Below are positions 6,601 through 15,171 of a DNA stretch of 64,000 nucleotides, piece after piece. A program made the translations under genes and the position numbers. The stretch is from SVFI01 sp045588655 (GTDB lineage Bacteria > Bacillota > Clostridia > Lachnospirales > Lachnospiraceae). Under the pieces are notes generated by a model that saw only the letters and a program-made list of their open reading frames with translations, made no database searches and was not told the DNA's origin. Position 1 is the stretch's first letter. Every line of letters starts with the position of its first letter. Where the stretch lies: the NCBI GenBank assembly GCA_045588655.1, contig JAZNEP010000049.1, positions 26,208 to 90,207 on the forward strand, in the 5' to 3' direction.

Positions 6601-8184
6601 CGGGAACAACAGTACATCCCTAATCGCCTGCGAATCAGTAAGCAACATACAAAGTCTATCAATACCGTAGCCGATACCGCCGGTCGGTGGCATACCGAGC
6701 TCAAGTGCATACATGAAGTCTTCGTCTGTGGTGTTTGCTTCTTCGTCACCGAGAGCAAGTAATGCTTCCTGTGCCTTGAAACGTTCTCTCTGATCGATTG
6801 GATCGTTCAGCTCTGAATAAGCGTTACACATTTCCCAACCGTTCATAAAGAGCTCAAAACGCTCTACGTAATTCGGGTCTTCCGGTTTCTTCTTCGTAAG
6901 CGGAGAAATCTCAATCGGATGATCCATTACGAATGTCGGCTGGATCAGGTGCTCTTCTACAAACTCTTCGAAGAAGAGATTCAAGATGTCACCCTTTGTA
7001 TGATGAGCTTCAAATTCCACATGTTTCTCTTTCGCGATAGCTTTTGCAGCATCTGCGTCAGCAATTTCATTGAAATCAACGCCTGCATATTTCTTAACTG
7101 CATCAATCATGGTAATTCTCTCGAATGGTTTTCCCCAATCCATCTCAATGCCGTTGTAAACAATCTTTGTGGTTCCAAGCACTTCCTGTGCTACGTAGCG
7201 GAACATGTTTTCTGTCAAATCCATCATTCCATTGTAGTCTGTGTAAGCCTGGTACAACTCCATAAGAGTAAACTCCGGATTGTGTCTTGTATCAAGACCT
7301 TCGTTACGGAATACTCGTCCAATTTCATAAACTCTCTCGAGACCACCGACAATCAGTCTCTTTAAGTACAGCTCAAGCGAAATACGAAGCTTGAAATCCT
7401 CGTCGAGCGCATTAAAATGTGTCTCGAACGGTCTCGCTGCAGCACCGCCTGCATTCGCTACAAGCATCGGAGTCTCCACTTCCATAAATCCTTCACCATC
7501 TAAATATTTACGAATGGTGCTGATAATTTTTGAACGTTTGATAAACGTATCTTTTACTTCCGCATTCATGATAAGGTCTGTGTATCTCTGGCGATAACGT
7601 GTATCTGTATCTGTCAGACCGTGGAATTTCTCCGGAAGAATCTGTAAACTCTTGGAAAGAAGAGTCAGCTTCTCCGCATGAATAGAAATCTCACCTGTTT
7701 TTGTACGGAATGCAAAACCGGAAATACCATAAATATCACCGATGTCAGCTTTCTTAAAATCTGCATAATCTTCTTCGCCGACTGCATCTCTTGCTACATA
7801 TGCCTGAATATTTCCCTGTAAATCCTGAATGTTACAGAAAGAAGCCTTACCCATAACACGCTTAAACATCATACGACCTGCGATTGTCACATGAATCGGC
7901 TGCGCATCCATAATTGCTCTTCTTTCATTATAATCCTGCTGCAATGCTTCTCTTGCCTGTTGCTCATCTAGCCCATCCACATCCGGCGCTTTGTGATCTT
8001 TTAAAATCTCTGCTTCATGCGCTTCGTAAAGAGCTTTTACCTCCTGGGAATGATGTGTCTGGTCAAATTTGGTTATCTCAAAAGGATCTTTGCCTGCCTG
8101 CTGAAGATTTGCAAGCTTCTCGCGACGAACCTTTAACAGCTGATTTATATCCTGCTGCTGTGTATTCTGATTATTCTCTGCCAT
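6580..8184 (-). CDS. lysS: Lysyl-tRNA synthetase, class II, 534 residues
   Basis: It charges tRNA-Lys with lysine in the cytoplasm. Residues about 60–190 form the OB-fold anticodon-binding domain. The class II catalytic core follows, with motif 2 seen as VFRNEGLDTRHNPEFTLME near residue 285 and motif 3 as GIGYGIDRL near residue 505. Length and motifs are standard. It is the last gene of the housekeeping operon, starting two bases after greA, with its GGAGC ribosome binding site inside the greA end. The C-terminus TMKSLS is slightly unusual and coincides with the mobile element junction, so the final codons may come from the element without loss of function. Confidence 0.97.
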   Translation of the reverse strand: MAENNQNTQQQDINQLLKVRREKLANLQQAGKDPFEITKFDQTHHSQEVKALYEAHEAEILKDHKAPDVDGLDEQQAREALQQDYNERRAIMDAQPIHVTIAGRMMFKRVMGKASFCNIQDLQGNIQAYVARDAVGEEDYADFKKADIGDIYGISGFAFRTKTGEISIHAEKLTLLSKSLQILPEKFHGLTDTDTRYRQRYTDLIMNAEVKDTFIKRSKIISTIRKYLDGEGFMEVETPMLVANAGGAAARPFETHFNALDEDFKLRISLELYLKRLIVGGLERVYEIGRVFRNEGLDTRHNPEFTLMELYQAYTDYNGMMDLTENMFRYVAQEVLGTTKIVYNGIEMDWGKPFERITMIDAVKKYAGVDFNEIADADAAKAIAKEKHVEFEAHHTKGDILNLFFEEFVEEHLIQPTFVMDHPIEISPLTKKKPEDPNYVERFELFMNGWEMCNAYSELNDPIDQRERFKAQEALLALGDEEANTTDEDFMYALELGMPPTGGIGYGIDRLCMLLTDSQAIRDVLLFPTMKSLS

Positions 8185-8186
8185 GT

Positions 8187-8672
8187 TTATGCTCCTGCTC
8201 TCTGAATCTCAAGTACTTTATATTTGAAAACTCCACCCGGTGTTTCTACGGTTGCTGTCTGACCTACTTTTAATCCGATCAGCGCTTTTCCTACCGGTGA
8301 CTCGTTGGAAATCTTTCCTTTTAAGCTGTTTGCTTCTGTAGAACCAACGATTTTGTATTCTAAATCTTCTTTCTCTGTCATATCACGAATCTTAACGCGA
8401 CATCCGATATTAATTTTATCAAGGTCTACTTCATCCTCGATGATAACTTCCGCGTTTTTTAAGATTTTCTCTAACTCTTCAATTCTGGCTTCGATGTCAC
8501 GCTGCTCATCTTTTGCTGCATCATATTCAGCATTTTCGGATAAGTCACCCTGTGCTCTGGCCTCTTTAATTTTGTCAGCCACTTCTTTACGTTTTACGAC
8601 TTTTAAGTTTTCTAATTCGTCCTCGTATTTTTTGAGACCTTCATAGGTTAAAATGTTCTTCTTAATTTCCAT
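8187..8672 (-). CDS. greA: Transcription elongation factor GreA, 161 residues
   Basis: GreA enters the RNA polymerase secondary channel and triggers cleavage of backtracked transcripts. Residues 1–75 form the antiparallel coiled coil, with the acidic tip in DLSENAEYDAAKDEQ; the C-terminal FKBP-like domain carries NESPVGKALIGLKVG. An upstream in-frame ATG at 8681 overlaps the AAAGGA ribosome binding site, so the ATG at 8672, eight bases downstream of that site, is the likely start. It lies directly upstream of lysS in the same operon. Confidence 0.96.
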   Translation of the reverse strand: MEIKKNILTYEGLKKYEDELENLKVVKRKEVADKIKEARAQGDLSENAEYDAAKDEQRDIEARIEELEKILKNAEVIIEDEVDLDKINIGCRVKIRDMTEKEDLEYKIVGSTEANSLKGKISNESPVGKALIGLKVGQTATVETPGGVFKYKVLEIQRAGA

Positions 8673-8734
8673 GATTGTCATCCTTTCTTTGCTTTTGATG
8701 CAATATGGCGCTCTCCGCCTAATTAACTAAGACA

Positions 8735-9586
8735 TTATAACGCACTCAAAAAGGCTCTGTCAAGCTGATTTCTCAAGCTTTTACAGGCATTGCAGACCCC
8801 TTTGAGCCTTTGATTTTCTCTCCTTGTTCGTACTCCGGCTCCATCAATGTAAAAAGTCGGTTTCCCGATTTCCTTCATACTCATTCCATAAAAATCTAAC
8901 AGAAGTGTTTCTTCACTTACTGACATCAACATTTTTTTGTATTCATGAATCGGATAGAAACTGCCTGCCAAACCTGTTTCTTCATAAAAAATCTCCAGCA
9001 CCTCTTCACTACTTTCCTTTTGATGGGCTTCGCCAAACAAAAACAGATCCGACATTCCTTCCCCACCGACACGCTCTGCTTCCAAAAGCCATTGACTGAT
9101 TCTTTCATATCTGCACTCCTTTGAAAGCGCAAGAAACAACGCGATTTTCTTAGGATGAGCTTCTAAAATCTCAAGCGCTTGCCTTGCTCCATAAATCTGA
9201 TGCAGCCGATCTTGTTTCGCGGGCGGTCTCTTCCAAAGCTGCGGATGCATCTCTTTCTCTGCTTTTTCCGAAAGAAAAAGTGCTTCCGGATTACTCAGAA
9301 ACACTTCTTTATATTTATTCCGCATATGATTTAAGATGAAATCAGACACGCTGTGCAGCAAATACGATTTAAGTCCTCCGGCTCTCTCTCTTTCTTTCTC
9401 GCATCGCTCATATAGGTGTACTAATTTTTCATCCGACCTATCCCAAAAAAAGTAGATAGGGCGTAGCTCCACACTCTCTTCCTCATCCTCGAGGACATAT
9501 ACCGGATCACACACCGGAAGCTGCTCAAGCTCTTCTCTTTTTCCAAATATCACGTAGTAAACGATTTCATTCTCTCTCTGTCCCAT
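8735..9586 (-). CDS. Uncharacterised protein between dusB and greA, 283 residues
   Basis: I do not recognise this family. The reading frame extends upstream into dusB, but the ATG at 9586, one base after the dusB stop, gives a protein without the low-quality overlap. It is soluble, with many charged residues, a helical middle section (residues 55–200) and a C-terminal segment FYIDGAGVRTRRENQ, followed by KGVCNACKSLRNQLDRAF with two Cys four residues apart. There is no signal peptide or membrane segment. Its position inside a translation/cofactor operon suggests an intracellular role, but nothing in the sequence names it. Confidence 0.75.
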   Translation of the reverse strand: MGQRENEIVYYVIFGKREELEQLPVCDPVYVLEDEEESVELRPIYFFWDRSDEKLVHLYERCEKERERAGGLKSYLLHSVSDFILNHMRNKYKEVFLSNPEALFLSEKAEKEMHPQLWKRPPAKQDRLHQIYGARQALEILEAHPKKIALFLALSKECRYERISQWLLEAERVGGEGMSDLFLFGEAHQKESSEEVLEIFYEETGLAGSFYPIHEYKKMLMSVSEETLLLDFYGMSMKEIGKPTFYIDGAGVRTRRENQRLKGVCNACKSLRNQLDRAFLSAL

Positions 9587-9587
9587 G

Positions 9588-10565
9588 CTACATTGTATGT
9601 GCAAAAAGAACAGATATGACATAATCCTTGAGTTCGTCCATGCTTTCGATTTCATTGACCTTTTGGCGAAGGCGCGCCGAATGCGGAAGCCCCGCTGAAT
9701 ACCACGCAATATGCTTACGCATTTCACGTACCGCTGTATACTCTCCTTTGTACTCCAGCTGCAATTCCATATGGCGTAGCACAGTTTCACACATATGTTG
9801 CTTGGTGGGTGGTGGAGCGATTTCTCCTGTCTTTAGATAGGATACTACCTGCTCAAACAGGAAAGGATTTCCTCTTGCAGCTCGGCCAATCATAATACCG
9901 TCGCACCCGGTATGTTCGAACATACGGGCCGCCTGTGCACAATCCGTTACATCTCCGTTTCCAATGACCGGAATCTCCAAGGCATCTTTCACCTGTGCAA
10001 TGATATCCCAGTCGGCCTGACCGGAATAATATTGTTCTCTTGTTCTGCCATGAACGGCTACCGCCGCCACACCGCAATCCTCTGCAATCTTTGCAATTTC
10101 CACCGCATTTACATGTGCGTCATCAAACCCTTTTCGGATTTTGACAGTCACCGGCTTTTTTATGGCCTTCACTGTCTTGGTAAGGATTTCCCTCACGAGC
10201 TGAGGGTCTTTCATCAGCGCAGAACCCTCTCCATTATTTACCACCTTCGGAACCGGACATCCCATATTAATGTCAAGCACAGAAAACGGACGCTCCTCAA
10301 TCCGCGCTGCCATCTCACTGATAATATCCGGATCTGACCCAAACAACTGAAGGGATACCGGAGTTTCTTTTGGGTGTATCTCCATCAACTGCTGTGTATT
10401 TTTGTTATTGAAATAAATTGCCTTGGCTGAAACCATCTCCATACACAAAAGCCCCGCTCCGTGCTCTTTGCAAAGCAAACGAAATGGCAGGTCAGTAACA
10501 CCTGCCATCGGAGCCAGTATAACGGGATTGTCCAGACAGACATCTCCTATCTGCAATCTTTTCAT
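9588..10565 (-). CDS. dusB: tRNA-dihydrouridine synthase, DusB type, 325 residues
   Basis: It is an FMN enzyme that reduces uridine to dihydrouridine in tRNA. The TIM-barrel start is seen as LAPMAGVTDLPFR at residues 17–29, and the catalytic Cys in NMGCPVPKV near residue 102. FMN phosphate binding is marked by GNGDV and GIMIGRAARGNPF. Length matches the DusB family. The gene follows coaX by 11 bases in the same operon. In many Firmicutes it sits near lysS, as here. Confidence 0.95.
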   Translation of the reverse strand: MKRLQIGDVCLDNPVILAPMAGVTDLPFRLLCKEHGAGLLCMEMVSAKAIYFNNKNTQQLMEIHPKETPVSLQLFGSDPDIISEMAARIEERPFSVLDINMGCPVPKVVNNGEGSALMKDPQLVREILTKTVKAIKKPVTVKIRKGFDDAHVNAVEIAKIAEDCGVAAVAVHGRTREQYYSGQADWDIIAQVKDALEIPVIGNGDVTDCAQAARMFEHTGCDGIMIGRAARGNPFLFEQVVSYLKTGEIAPPPTKQHMCETVLRHMELQLEYKGEYTAVREMRKHIAWYSAGLPHSARLRQKVNEIESMDELKDYVISVLFAHTM

Positions 10566-10576
10566 CTGATTTTCCT

Positions 10577-11353
10577 TTACTCCTGTGAACGATTCTTTTC
10601 AAAGATAATGCGCAGGCCGTCCAGCGTCAGTGTCTTATCGTACAAATCAATTAAATCCGTTTCCTGCGAAATCGCTCTTCCGAGACCTCCCGTGGCCACT
10701 ACTTTCATGTTATGACATCCGGTCTCTTTTTTTATCTGCTTTATAATGTATTCGGTCTGTCCGATCTGACCGTACATAATACCGGCCTGCATACTGGTTA
10801 CCGTATCACCGGCCAGAATAGAATCCGGCTTTTTAATCTCAATTTTTGGAAGCTTTGCAGCATTTTCCGAAAGTGCTGCTGCTGAAATACGAATTCCCGG
10901 TGCTGTGACTCCGGCCTTTAAACATCCGTCCTCAGACACATAATCATATGTGGTCGCCGTTCCAAAATCCAACACCAGAATCGGTCCGCCGTATTTTTCA
11001 TACGCTGCTACCGCATCAACGACACGATCCGCACCGATCTCTCTCGGGTTTTTCGTCATTACCTTGATTCCTGTTTTTGTCCCCGGTCCTACCACCAACG
11101 GATTGGAACCGATATAGCGAACCATCGCGCCTGTCAGCGAGTGCATGATATTTGGCACCACGCTGGCCACGATACTTCCCTCAATATCCGCGCGATTGAC
11201 GTCATTCATGCGCAGAAGATCCCGAATCAGTATCCCGTATTCATCGGATGTTCTTGCAATTTTCGTCGTTATACGAAATGTGGTCACAAGCTCTTGCCCG
11301 TCATACACTCCAAATGTAATATTTGTATTTCCAACGTCCAGTGTTAAAATCAT
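10577..11353 (-). CDS. coaX: Type III pantothenate kinase, 258 residues
   Basis: It phosphorylates pantothenate, the first step of coenzyme A synthesis. The protein belongs to the ASKHA fold: the phosphate-1 motif is LDVGNTNITFG at residues 4–14, with GADRVVDAVAAYEKYG and VLDFGTATT in the middle, where the catalytic Asp lies, and VATGGLG near the end. It lacks the P-loop of type I kinases. The start overlaps the preceding stop by an ATGA quartet, so the two are translationally coupled. Type III enzymes are not feedback-inhibited by CoA. Confidence 0.96.
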   Translation of the reverse strand: MILTLDVGNTNITFGVYDGQELVTTFRITTKIARTSDEYGILIRDLLRMNDVNRADIEGSIVASVVPNIMHSLTGAMVRYIGSNPLVVGPGTKTGIKVMTKNPREIGADRVVDAVAAYEKYGGPILVLDFGTATTYDYVSEDGCLKAGVTAPGIRISAAALSENAAKLPKIEIKKPDSILAGDTVTSMQAGIMYGQIGQTEYIIKQIKKETGCHNMKVVATGGLGRAISQETDLIDLYDKTLTLDGLRIIFEKNRSQE

Positions 11354-11706
11354 AGTTCCTCCTTCAGCACAAACACACGGTAAAACATCTGCAACTGTTC
11401 AAACAGATCTTGTCTGTGTCTGCGCACTTCACCTACCAACAATCCTGCTGTAATCTCATCATACAAAATATCTTCCTCCGCCGATTCTGTCTCCATGGAA
11501 ATGGAACCATCCGCTTCAAACACAATCAGGAAGGTACCACCGGCTTCTTCCGTAAAAAGAACACACAAAATTTGTAATTCTTCCTTTACCGCATCCGGTA
11601 ATGCTGCAAAAGCAGGATTTAAATAGTATTTTCTTTCATAGGCATTTGACCCGCAAAGCACCATTCTGCCATCGGCCATCGTATCCTTTATCATATCATC
11701 AGACAT
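11350..11706 (-). CDS. Small conserved operon protein, 118 residues
   Basis: A soluble acidic protein whose start overlaps the birA stop and whose stop overlaps the coaX start, so it is tightly coupled to both. It contains MVLCGSNAYERKYYLNPAF near residue 15, an LFTEEAGG segment, and GLLVGEVRRHRQDLFEQL towards the end. I recall similar sequences in Lachnospiraceae under DUF6145, but have not checked this. No motif points to an activity. Its coupling between a biotin ligase and a pantothenate kinase hints at a cofactor-related role, as inference only. Confidence 0.8.
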   Translation of the reverse strand: MSDDMIKDTMADGRMVLCGSNAYERKYYLNPAFAALPDAVKEELQILCVLFTEEAGGTFLIVFEADGSISMETESAEEDILYDEITAGLLVGEVRRHRQDLFEQLQMFYRVFVLKEEL

Positions 11707-12508
11707 ACCCGTAAATTCCTCTCACTGACACCTCTCCGGCATAAACACTCACCTGTGTGCCATCGTTTTTTCTGACCAGAAGCTCTCCCTGCTCATTAAT
11801 TCCGAGCGCAAGTGCCTTATATTCCCCTTGTGGGTCCAGCACACAAACTTCTCTATCCTTATTCACCATTTTTTCGACATACTCTCCCATCATGGTAGAC
11901 ATATCGCGTTTTTCTAAGAATTTATTATAATATTTTTCAAAATTAATAAGCACTATATTTAGCAACTCACTCCGATTGATTTCTCTGCCACATTCCATGT
12001 GCAGTGATGTCGCCGTCTGTTGAATACTTCGATCAAACTCAGTACTGTTAACATTAATACCCACACCAATTACTACACTTTCAATGTTTCCGTTATCCAG
12101 CCTCATCTCCGTGAGAATACCGCATAGTTTTTTTCCATTTCTTACAATGTCATTGGGCCATTTAATCATGATATCGGACATCCCCGTGACTGTTTCCATC
12201 GCCTTGCAGACTGCAAGCGCCATAACCAGCGTAAGCATAGGAGCGGTTTGCGGTGGTACCTGAGGCCTTAATCCCAGTGTCATATATATGGATTTCCCCG
12301 CAGGCGAGCTCCAACTTCTTCCTCTTCGACCTTTTCCTTCCAGCTGCTCTTCTGCCACAACGAGTGTACCATGCCCTGCTCCTTCTCTCATATACCGAGA
12401 GCAGTCCTCATTGGTAGAACCGGTGACCGCAAAATAATAAGCCTCCCGTCCGGCCCATTCCGTCGAAAGTTCCTGCAGCCAACTATCACACCTATTGTTC
12501 CCCGACAT
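11699..12508 (-). CDS. birA: Biotin--[acetyl-CoA-carboxylase] ligase, monofunctional type
   Basis: It activates biotin as biotinyl-AMP and transfers it to biotin carboxyl carrier proteins. The biotinyl-AMP loop is seen as GKGRRGRSWSSPAGKSIYMT, with IKWPNDI and GVGINVN as further family motifs, and a short SH3-like C-terminal domain. There is no N-terminal helix-turn-helix, so this is a class I enzyme without repressor function. A TTG at 12541 could extend it by 11 residues, but the ATG at 12508 has AAAGGGAG nine bases upstream and is preferred. Confidence 0.94.
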   Translation of the reverse strand: MSGNNRCDSWLQELSTEWAGREAYYFAVTGSTNEDCSRYMREGAGHGTLVVAEEQLEGKGRRGRSWSSPAGKSIYMTLGLRPQVPPQTAPMLTLVMALAVCKAMETVTGMSDIMIKWPNDIVRNGKKLCGILTEMRLDNGNIESVVIGVGINVNSTEFDRSIQQTATSLHMECGREINRSELLNIVLINFEKYYNKFLEKRDMSTMMGEYVEKMVNKDREVCVLDPQGEYKALALGINEQGELLVRKNDGTQVSVYAGEVSVRGIYGYV

Positions 12509-12556
12509 GTCTTCTCTCTCCCTTTGACTATCTACTGCCAAGTGTTACTTCCTGTC

Positions 12557-13555
12557 CTAAGCTCCGAGTGTTGCTGCCATCACTGCTTTGATTGTGTGCA
12601 TACGGTTTTCTGCTTCTTCAAATACAACCGACTGTTCAGACTCAAATACTTCATCCGTCACTTCAAGCTCTGTTACTTTATACTGCTCACCTTTTTCTTT
12701 TCCGATTTGTGTTTTCAAATCATGAAAGGCCGGTAGACAATGCATAAAAATTGCATTCTCTGCTGCATGTTCCATGAGATTTTTATCTACTTTGTATGGA
12801 GAAAGATCACGAATTCTCTCTTCCCAGATTTCATCCGGTTCACCCATGGACACCCACACATCTGTGTATATGACATTGGCTCCCGCTACGCCTGCTAACG
12901 CATCTTCCTCAAATGTCAGTTTTGCTCCTGTTTCTTTTGCAATCGCTTCACAGGTTTCAATCAGCTGTGCATCCGGGAAATATGCCTTTGGTGCACAAGC
13001 CACAAAATCCATTCCCATCTTTGCACAAGTTACCATCCATGAATTTGCCATATTATAACGGGCATCTCCCAAATATGCTACTTTGATGCCTTCCAGGGTT
13101 CCAAAATGCTCGCGAATGGTCAAAAGGTCTGCCAGCATTTGTGTCGGATGAAACTCGTTGGTAAGTCCGTTCCATACCGGAACTTTCGCATATTTCGCCA
13201 ATTCTTCCACAATTCCCTGTCCGAATCCGCGGTACTCGATTCCATCGTACATACCGGAAAGTACTCTGGCTGTATCTGCAATACTTTCCTTCTTTCCAAT
13301 CTGAGAGCTGGCCGGTTCAAGATATGTAGTCCCCATACCAAGATCATGTGCCGCCACTTCAAACGAGCATCTTGTACGCGTCGATGTTTTTTCAAATATC
13401 AACGCCACATTTTTTCCGCGCAGGGTATCATGAAGTGTCCCTTCTTTTTTCTTTTTCTTATAGTCTGCTGCCAAATCAATCAGATAGGTAATCTCTTCCT
13501 TTGTATAATCCAATAATTTTAAAAAATCTCTTCCTTTTAAATCTATTTTATTCAT
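12557..13555 (-). CDS. argF: Ornithine carbamoyltransferase, 332 residues
   Basis: It joins carbamoyl phosphate and ornithine to give citrulline, in arginine synthesis or in catabolic arginine use. The carbamoyl-phosphate motif STRTR lies near residue 57 and the ornithine-side motif HCLPAFHD near residue 270, both intact. The ATG at 13555 follows a GGAGGCAATG ribosome binding site; an upstream extension of nine residues has no such site. It has its own promoter and is separated from birA by 48 bases, so transcription may continue into the housekeeping operon. No other arginine genes are near, so an anabolic or catabolic role cannot be told apart here. Confidence 0.96.
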   Translation of the reverse strand: MNKIDLKGRDFLKLLDYTKEEITYLIDLAADYKKKKKEGTLHDTLRGKNVALIFEKTSTRTRCSFEVAAHDLGMGTTYLEPASSQIGKKESIADTARVLSGMYDGIEYRGFGQGIVEELAKYAKVPVWNGLTNEFHPTQMLADLLTIREHFGTLEGIKVAYLGDARYNMANSWMVTCAKMGMDFVACAPKAYFPDAQLIETCEAIAKETGAKLTFEEDALAGVAGANVIYTDVWVSMGEPDEIWEERIRDLSPYKVDKNLMEHAAENAIFMHCLPAFHDLKTQIGKEKGEQYKVTELEVTDEVFESEQSVVFEEAENRMHTIKAVMAATLGA

Positions 13556-13601
13556 CATTGCCTCCGTTCTTTTGCAAGTCAATTCGCATCAGATATTTAG
13601 A

Positions 13602-13630
13602 ATTATAATACAGACCCTACATCACCGCAA
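13602..13630 (-). promoter_or_regulatory. Promoter of argF
   Basis: On the minus strand TTGCGG, a 17-base spacer and TATAAT lie about 45 bases before the argF start. The -10 box is a perfect match. Confidence 0.7.
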
Positions 13631-13675
13631 GAAAAAAGGGGCCTTTTCAACGATTTTCATTGAATTTGCCCCTTG
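13631..13675 (-). terminator. Terminator after the stomatin-type gene
   Basis: AAGGGGC and GCCCCTT form the outer stem and TTCAA/TTGAA extends it; the minus strand then reads six T. It separates the NfeD/stomatin pair from argF. Confidence 0.85.
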
Positions 13676-13702
13676 TAAATCATAAGTTTTCAGGTGTCTT
13701 AC

Positions 13703-14626
13703 TTATTTGTTTGACGCTACTTCTTTAAATGTTGTAGCAAGTCCTGCGATACCCTGCAGATCAGACGGAATAATAATCTTTGTTGACTGTCCTGCTGCCA
13801 CTTTTTCAAGTGCCTCTAAGCTCTTCATCTGAAGTACTGCTTCATCTGCACCAGCTTCACGTAGCATGCGGATACCATCTGCATTCGCCTGCTGCACTTT
13901 AAGGATCGCTTCCGCCTCACCTTCTGCCTCGCGAATCATCTTTTCTTTCTGTGCCTCTGCACGAAGAATTGCTGACTGTTTTTCAGCCTCTGCTTCAAGA
14001 ATTGCTGACTCTTTCTGACCTTCTGCCACAAGGATGGTAGATTTCTTTTCACCTTCTGCACGAAGAATGGATTCACGACGTTCACGTTCTGCTTTCATCT
14101 GTTTTTCCATCGCATCCTGAATCGCTGCCGGCGGGATGATGTTTTTAAGCTCTACACGGTTTACTTTGATACCCCATGGGTCGGTTGCGATATCAAGTGT
14201 TGTACTCATCTTTGTATTAATTACTTCTCTGGATGTCAGTGTCTGGTCAAGCTCCATATCACCGATAATGTTACGAAGCGTTGTCGCTGTCAGATTTTCG
14301 ATTGCCATAATTGGATTTTCTACTCCGTATGCATAAAGCTTCGGATCTGTAATCTGATAGAATACTACAGTATCGATTCTCATCGTAACGTTATCCTTTG
14401 TGATAACCGGCTGTGGAGCAAAGTCAACAACCTGCTCTTTTAAAACTACTTTCTTTGCAATCTTATCAATAAACGGAACTTTGAAGTGAAGACCAACGCC
14501 CCATGTTCCCTGATATGCTCCGAGACGCTCTACTACAAATGCCTGAGCCTGCGGAACAATTTTGATACAACTTGTAATAACCCAAATAATGATAACTAAT
14601 AATGCTATTGCTGCAAATAATCCCAT
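13703..14626 (-). CDS. SPFH/Band 7 (stomatin-like) membrane protein, 307 residues
   Basis: Residues 1–22 form one membrane segment, followed by the SPFH domain (KIVPQAQAFVVERLGAYQGT to about residue 190) and a long Ala/Glu-rich coiled coil with repeated AEGQKESAILEAEAEKQSA units. These proteins form cage-like oligomers in membrane microdomains and act with NfeD partners in membrane quality control. Its start lies one base after the stop of the NfeD-like gene, the usual pairing. It is closer to the QmcA branch than to flotillins by length; that is from memory of the families. Confidence 0.92.
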   Translation of the reverse strand: MGLFAAIALLVIIIWVITSCIKIVPQAQAFVVERLGAYQGTWGVGLHFKVPFIDKIAKKVVLKEQVVDFAPQPVITKDNVTMRIDTVVFYQITDPKLYAYGVENPIMAIENLTATTLRNIIGDMELDQTLTSREVINTKMSTTLDIATDPWGIKVNRVELKNIIPPAAIQDAMEKQMKAERERRESILRAEGEKKSTILVAEGQKESAILEAEAEKQSAILRAEAQKEKMIREAEGEAEAILKVQQANADGIRMLREAGADEAVLQMKSLEALEKVAAGQSTKIIIPSDLQGIAGLATTFKEVASNK

Positions 14627-14627
14627 T

Positions 14628-15086
14628 TTACATTTCCTCTTTTCTTTTCTTTACTATTAGTTTTACACCGTCGATTTTTTGAATAATCACGACTTTTCCT
14701 ACCGGAATGTGTACATTCTGCTGCTCTGTACGTGCTGTCCACTCTTTTCCTTCTACCTGAACTCGTCCAATTCCCTGCAAATTGTCAATCTCACTAACTA
14801 CAATCGCTTCTTTTCCAATCAGACTGTCAATGTTGGTCTTGGCTCTACTTTTGTTAAAATAGCGAACCGCAATCGGTCTGGTAAATATAAGAAGAACGAT
14901 TGAAACTACAAAGAATGCCACAATCTGTATTGCAAACGGAACCCTCAGCATCGAAAGAATCGTTGCTATCAGTGCTCCACCGGCAAACCAAATGGTGGTC
15001 AGTCCCATTGTAGCCACTTCGATTACAATGCAGACAAACAAGATTACGAGCCAGATTAAAGACATCGTTCCCATGGTTACTGCCAT
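14628..15086 (-). CDS. NfeD-family membrane protein, short form, 152 residues
   Basis: Two or three hydrophobic segments in residues 5–75 are followed by a C-terminal OB-fold domain (about residues 85–150: GKEAIVVSEIDNLQGIGRVQ). This is the short NfeD1b-type protein without the protease domain. It is thought to bind the SPFH partner encoded next to it. The start at 15086 follows a perfect AAAGGAG site seven bases away; the upstream ATG at 15122 lacks one. Confidence 0.9.
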   Translation of the reverse strand: MAVTMGTMSLIWLVILFVCIVIEVATMGLTTIWFAGGALIATILSMLRVPFAIQIVAFFVVSIVLLIFTRPIAVRYFNKSRAKTNIDSLIGKEAIVVSEIDNLQGIGRVQVEGKEWTARTEQQNVHIPVGKVVIIQKIDGVKLIVKKRKEEM

Positions 15087-15171
15087 ACTATCGCTCCTTT
15101 CCCCTATGCACATATTCTTCACATATTTTATGTATGCATATCATGTTTTAATCATACTATATCCCTATTGA

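Noticed and set aside
9587..9790. N-terminal extension of the 283-residue protein into dusB
   Set aside because: The extension overlaps the dusB coding sequence by 200 bases and has composition of an out-of-frame shadow.
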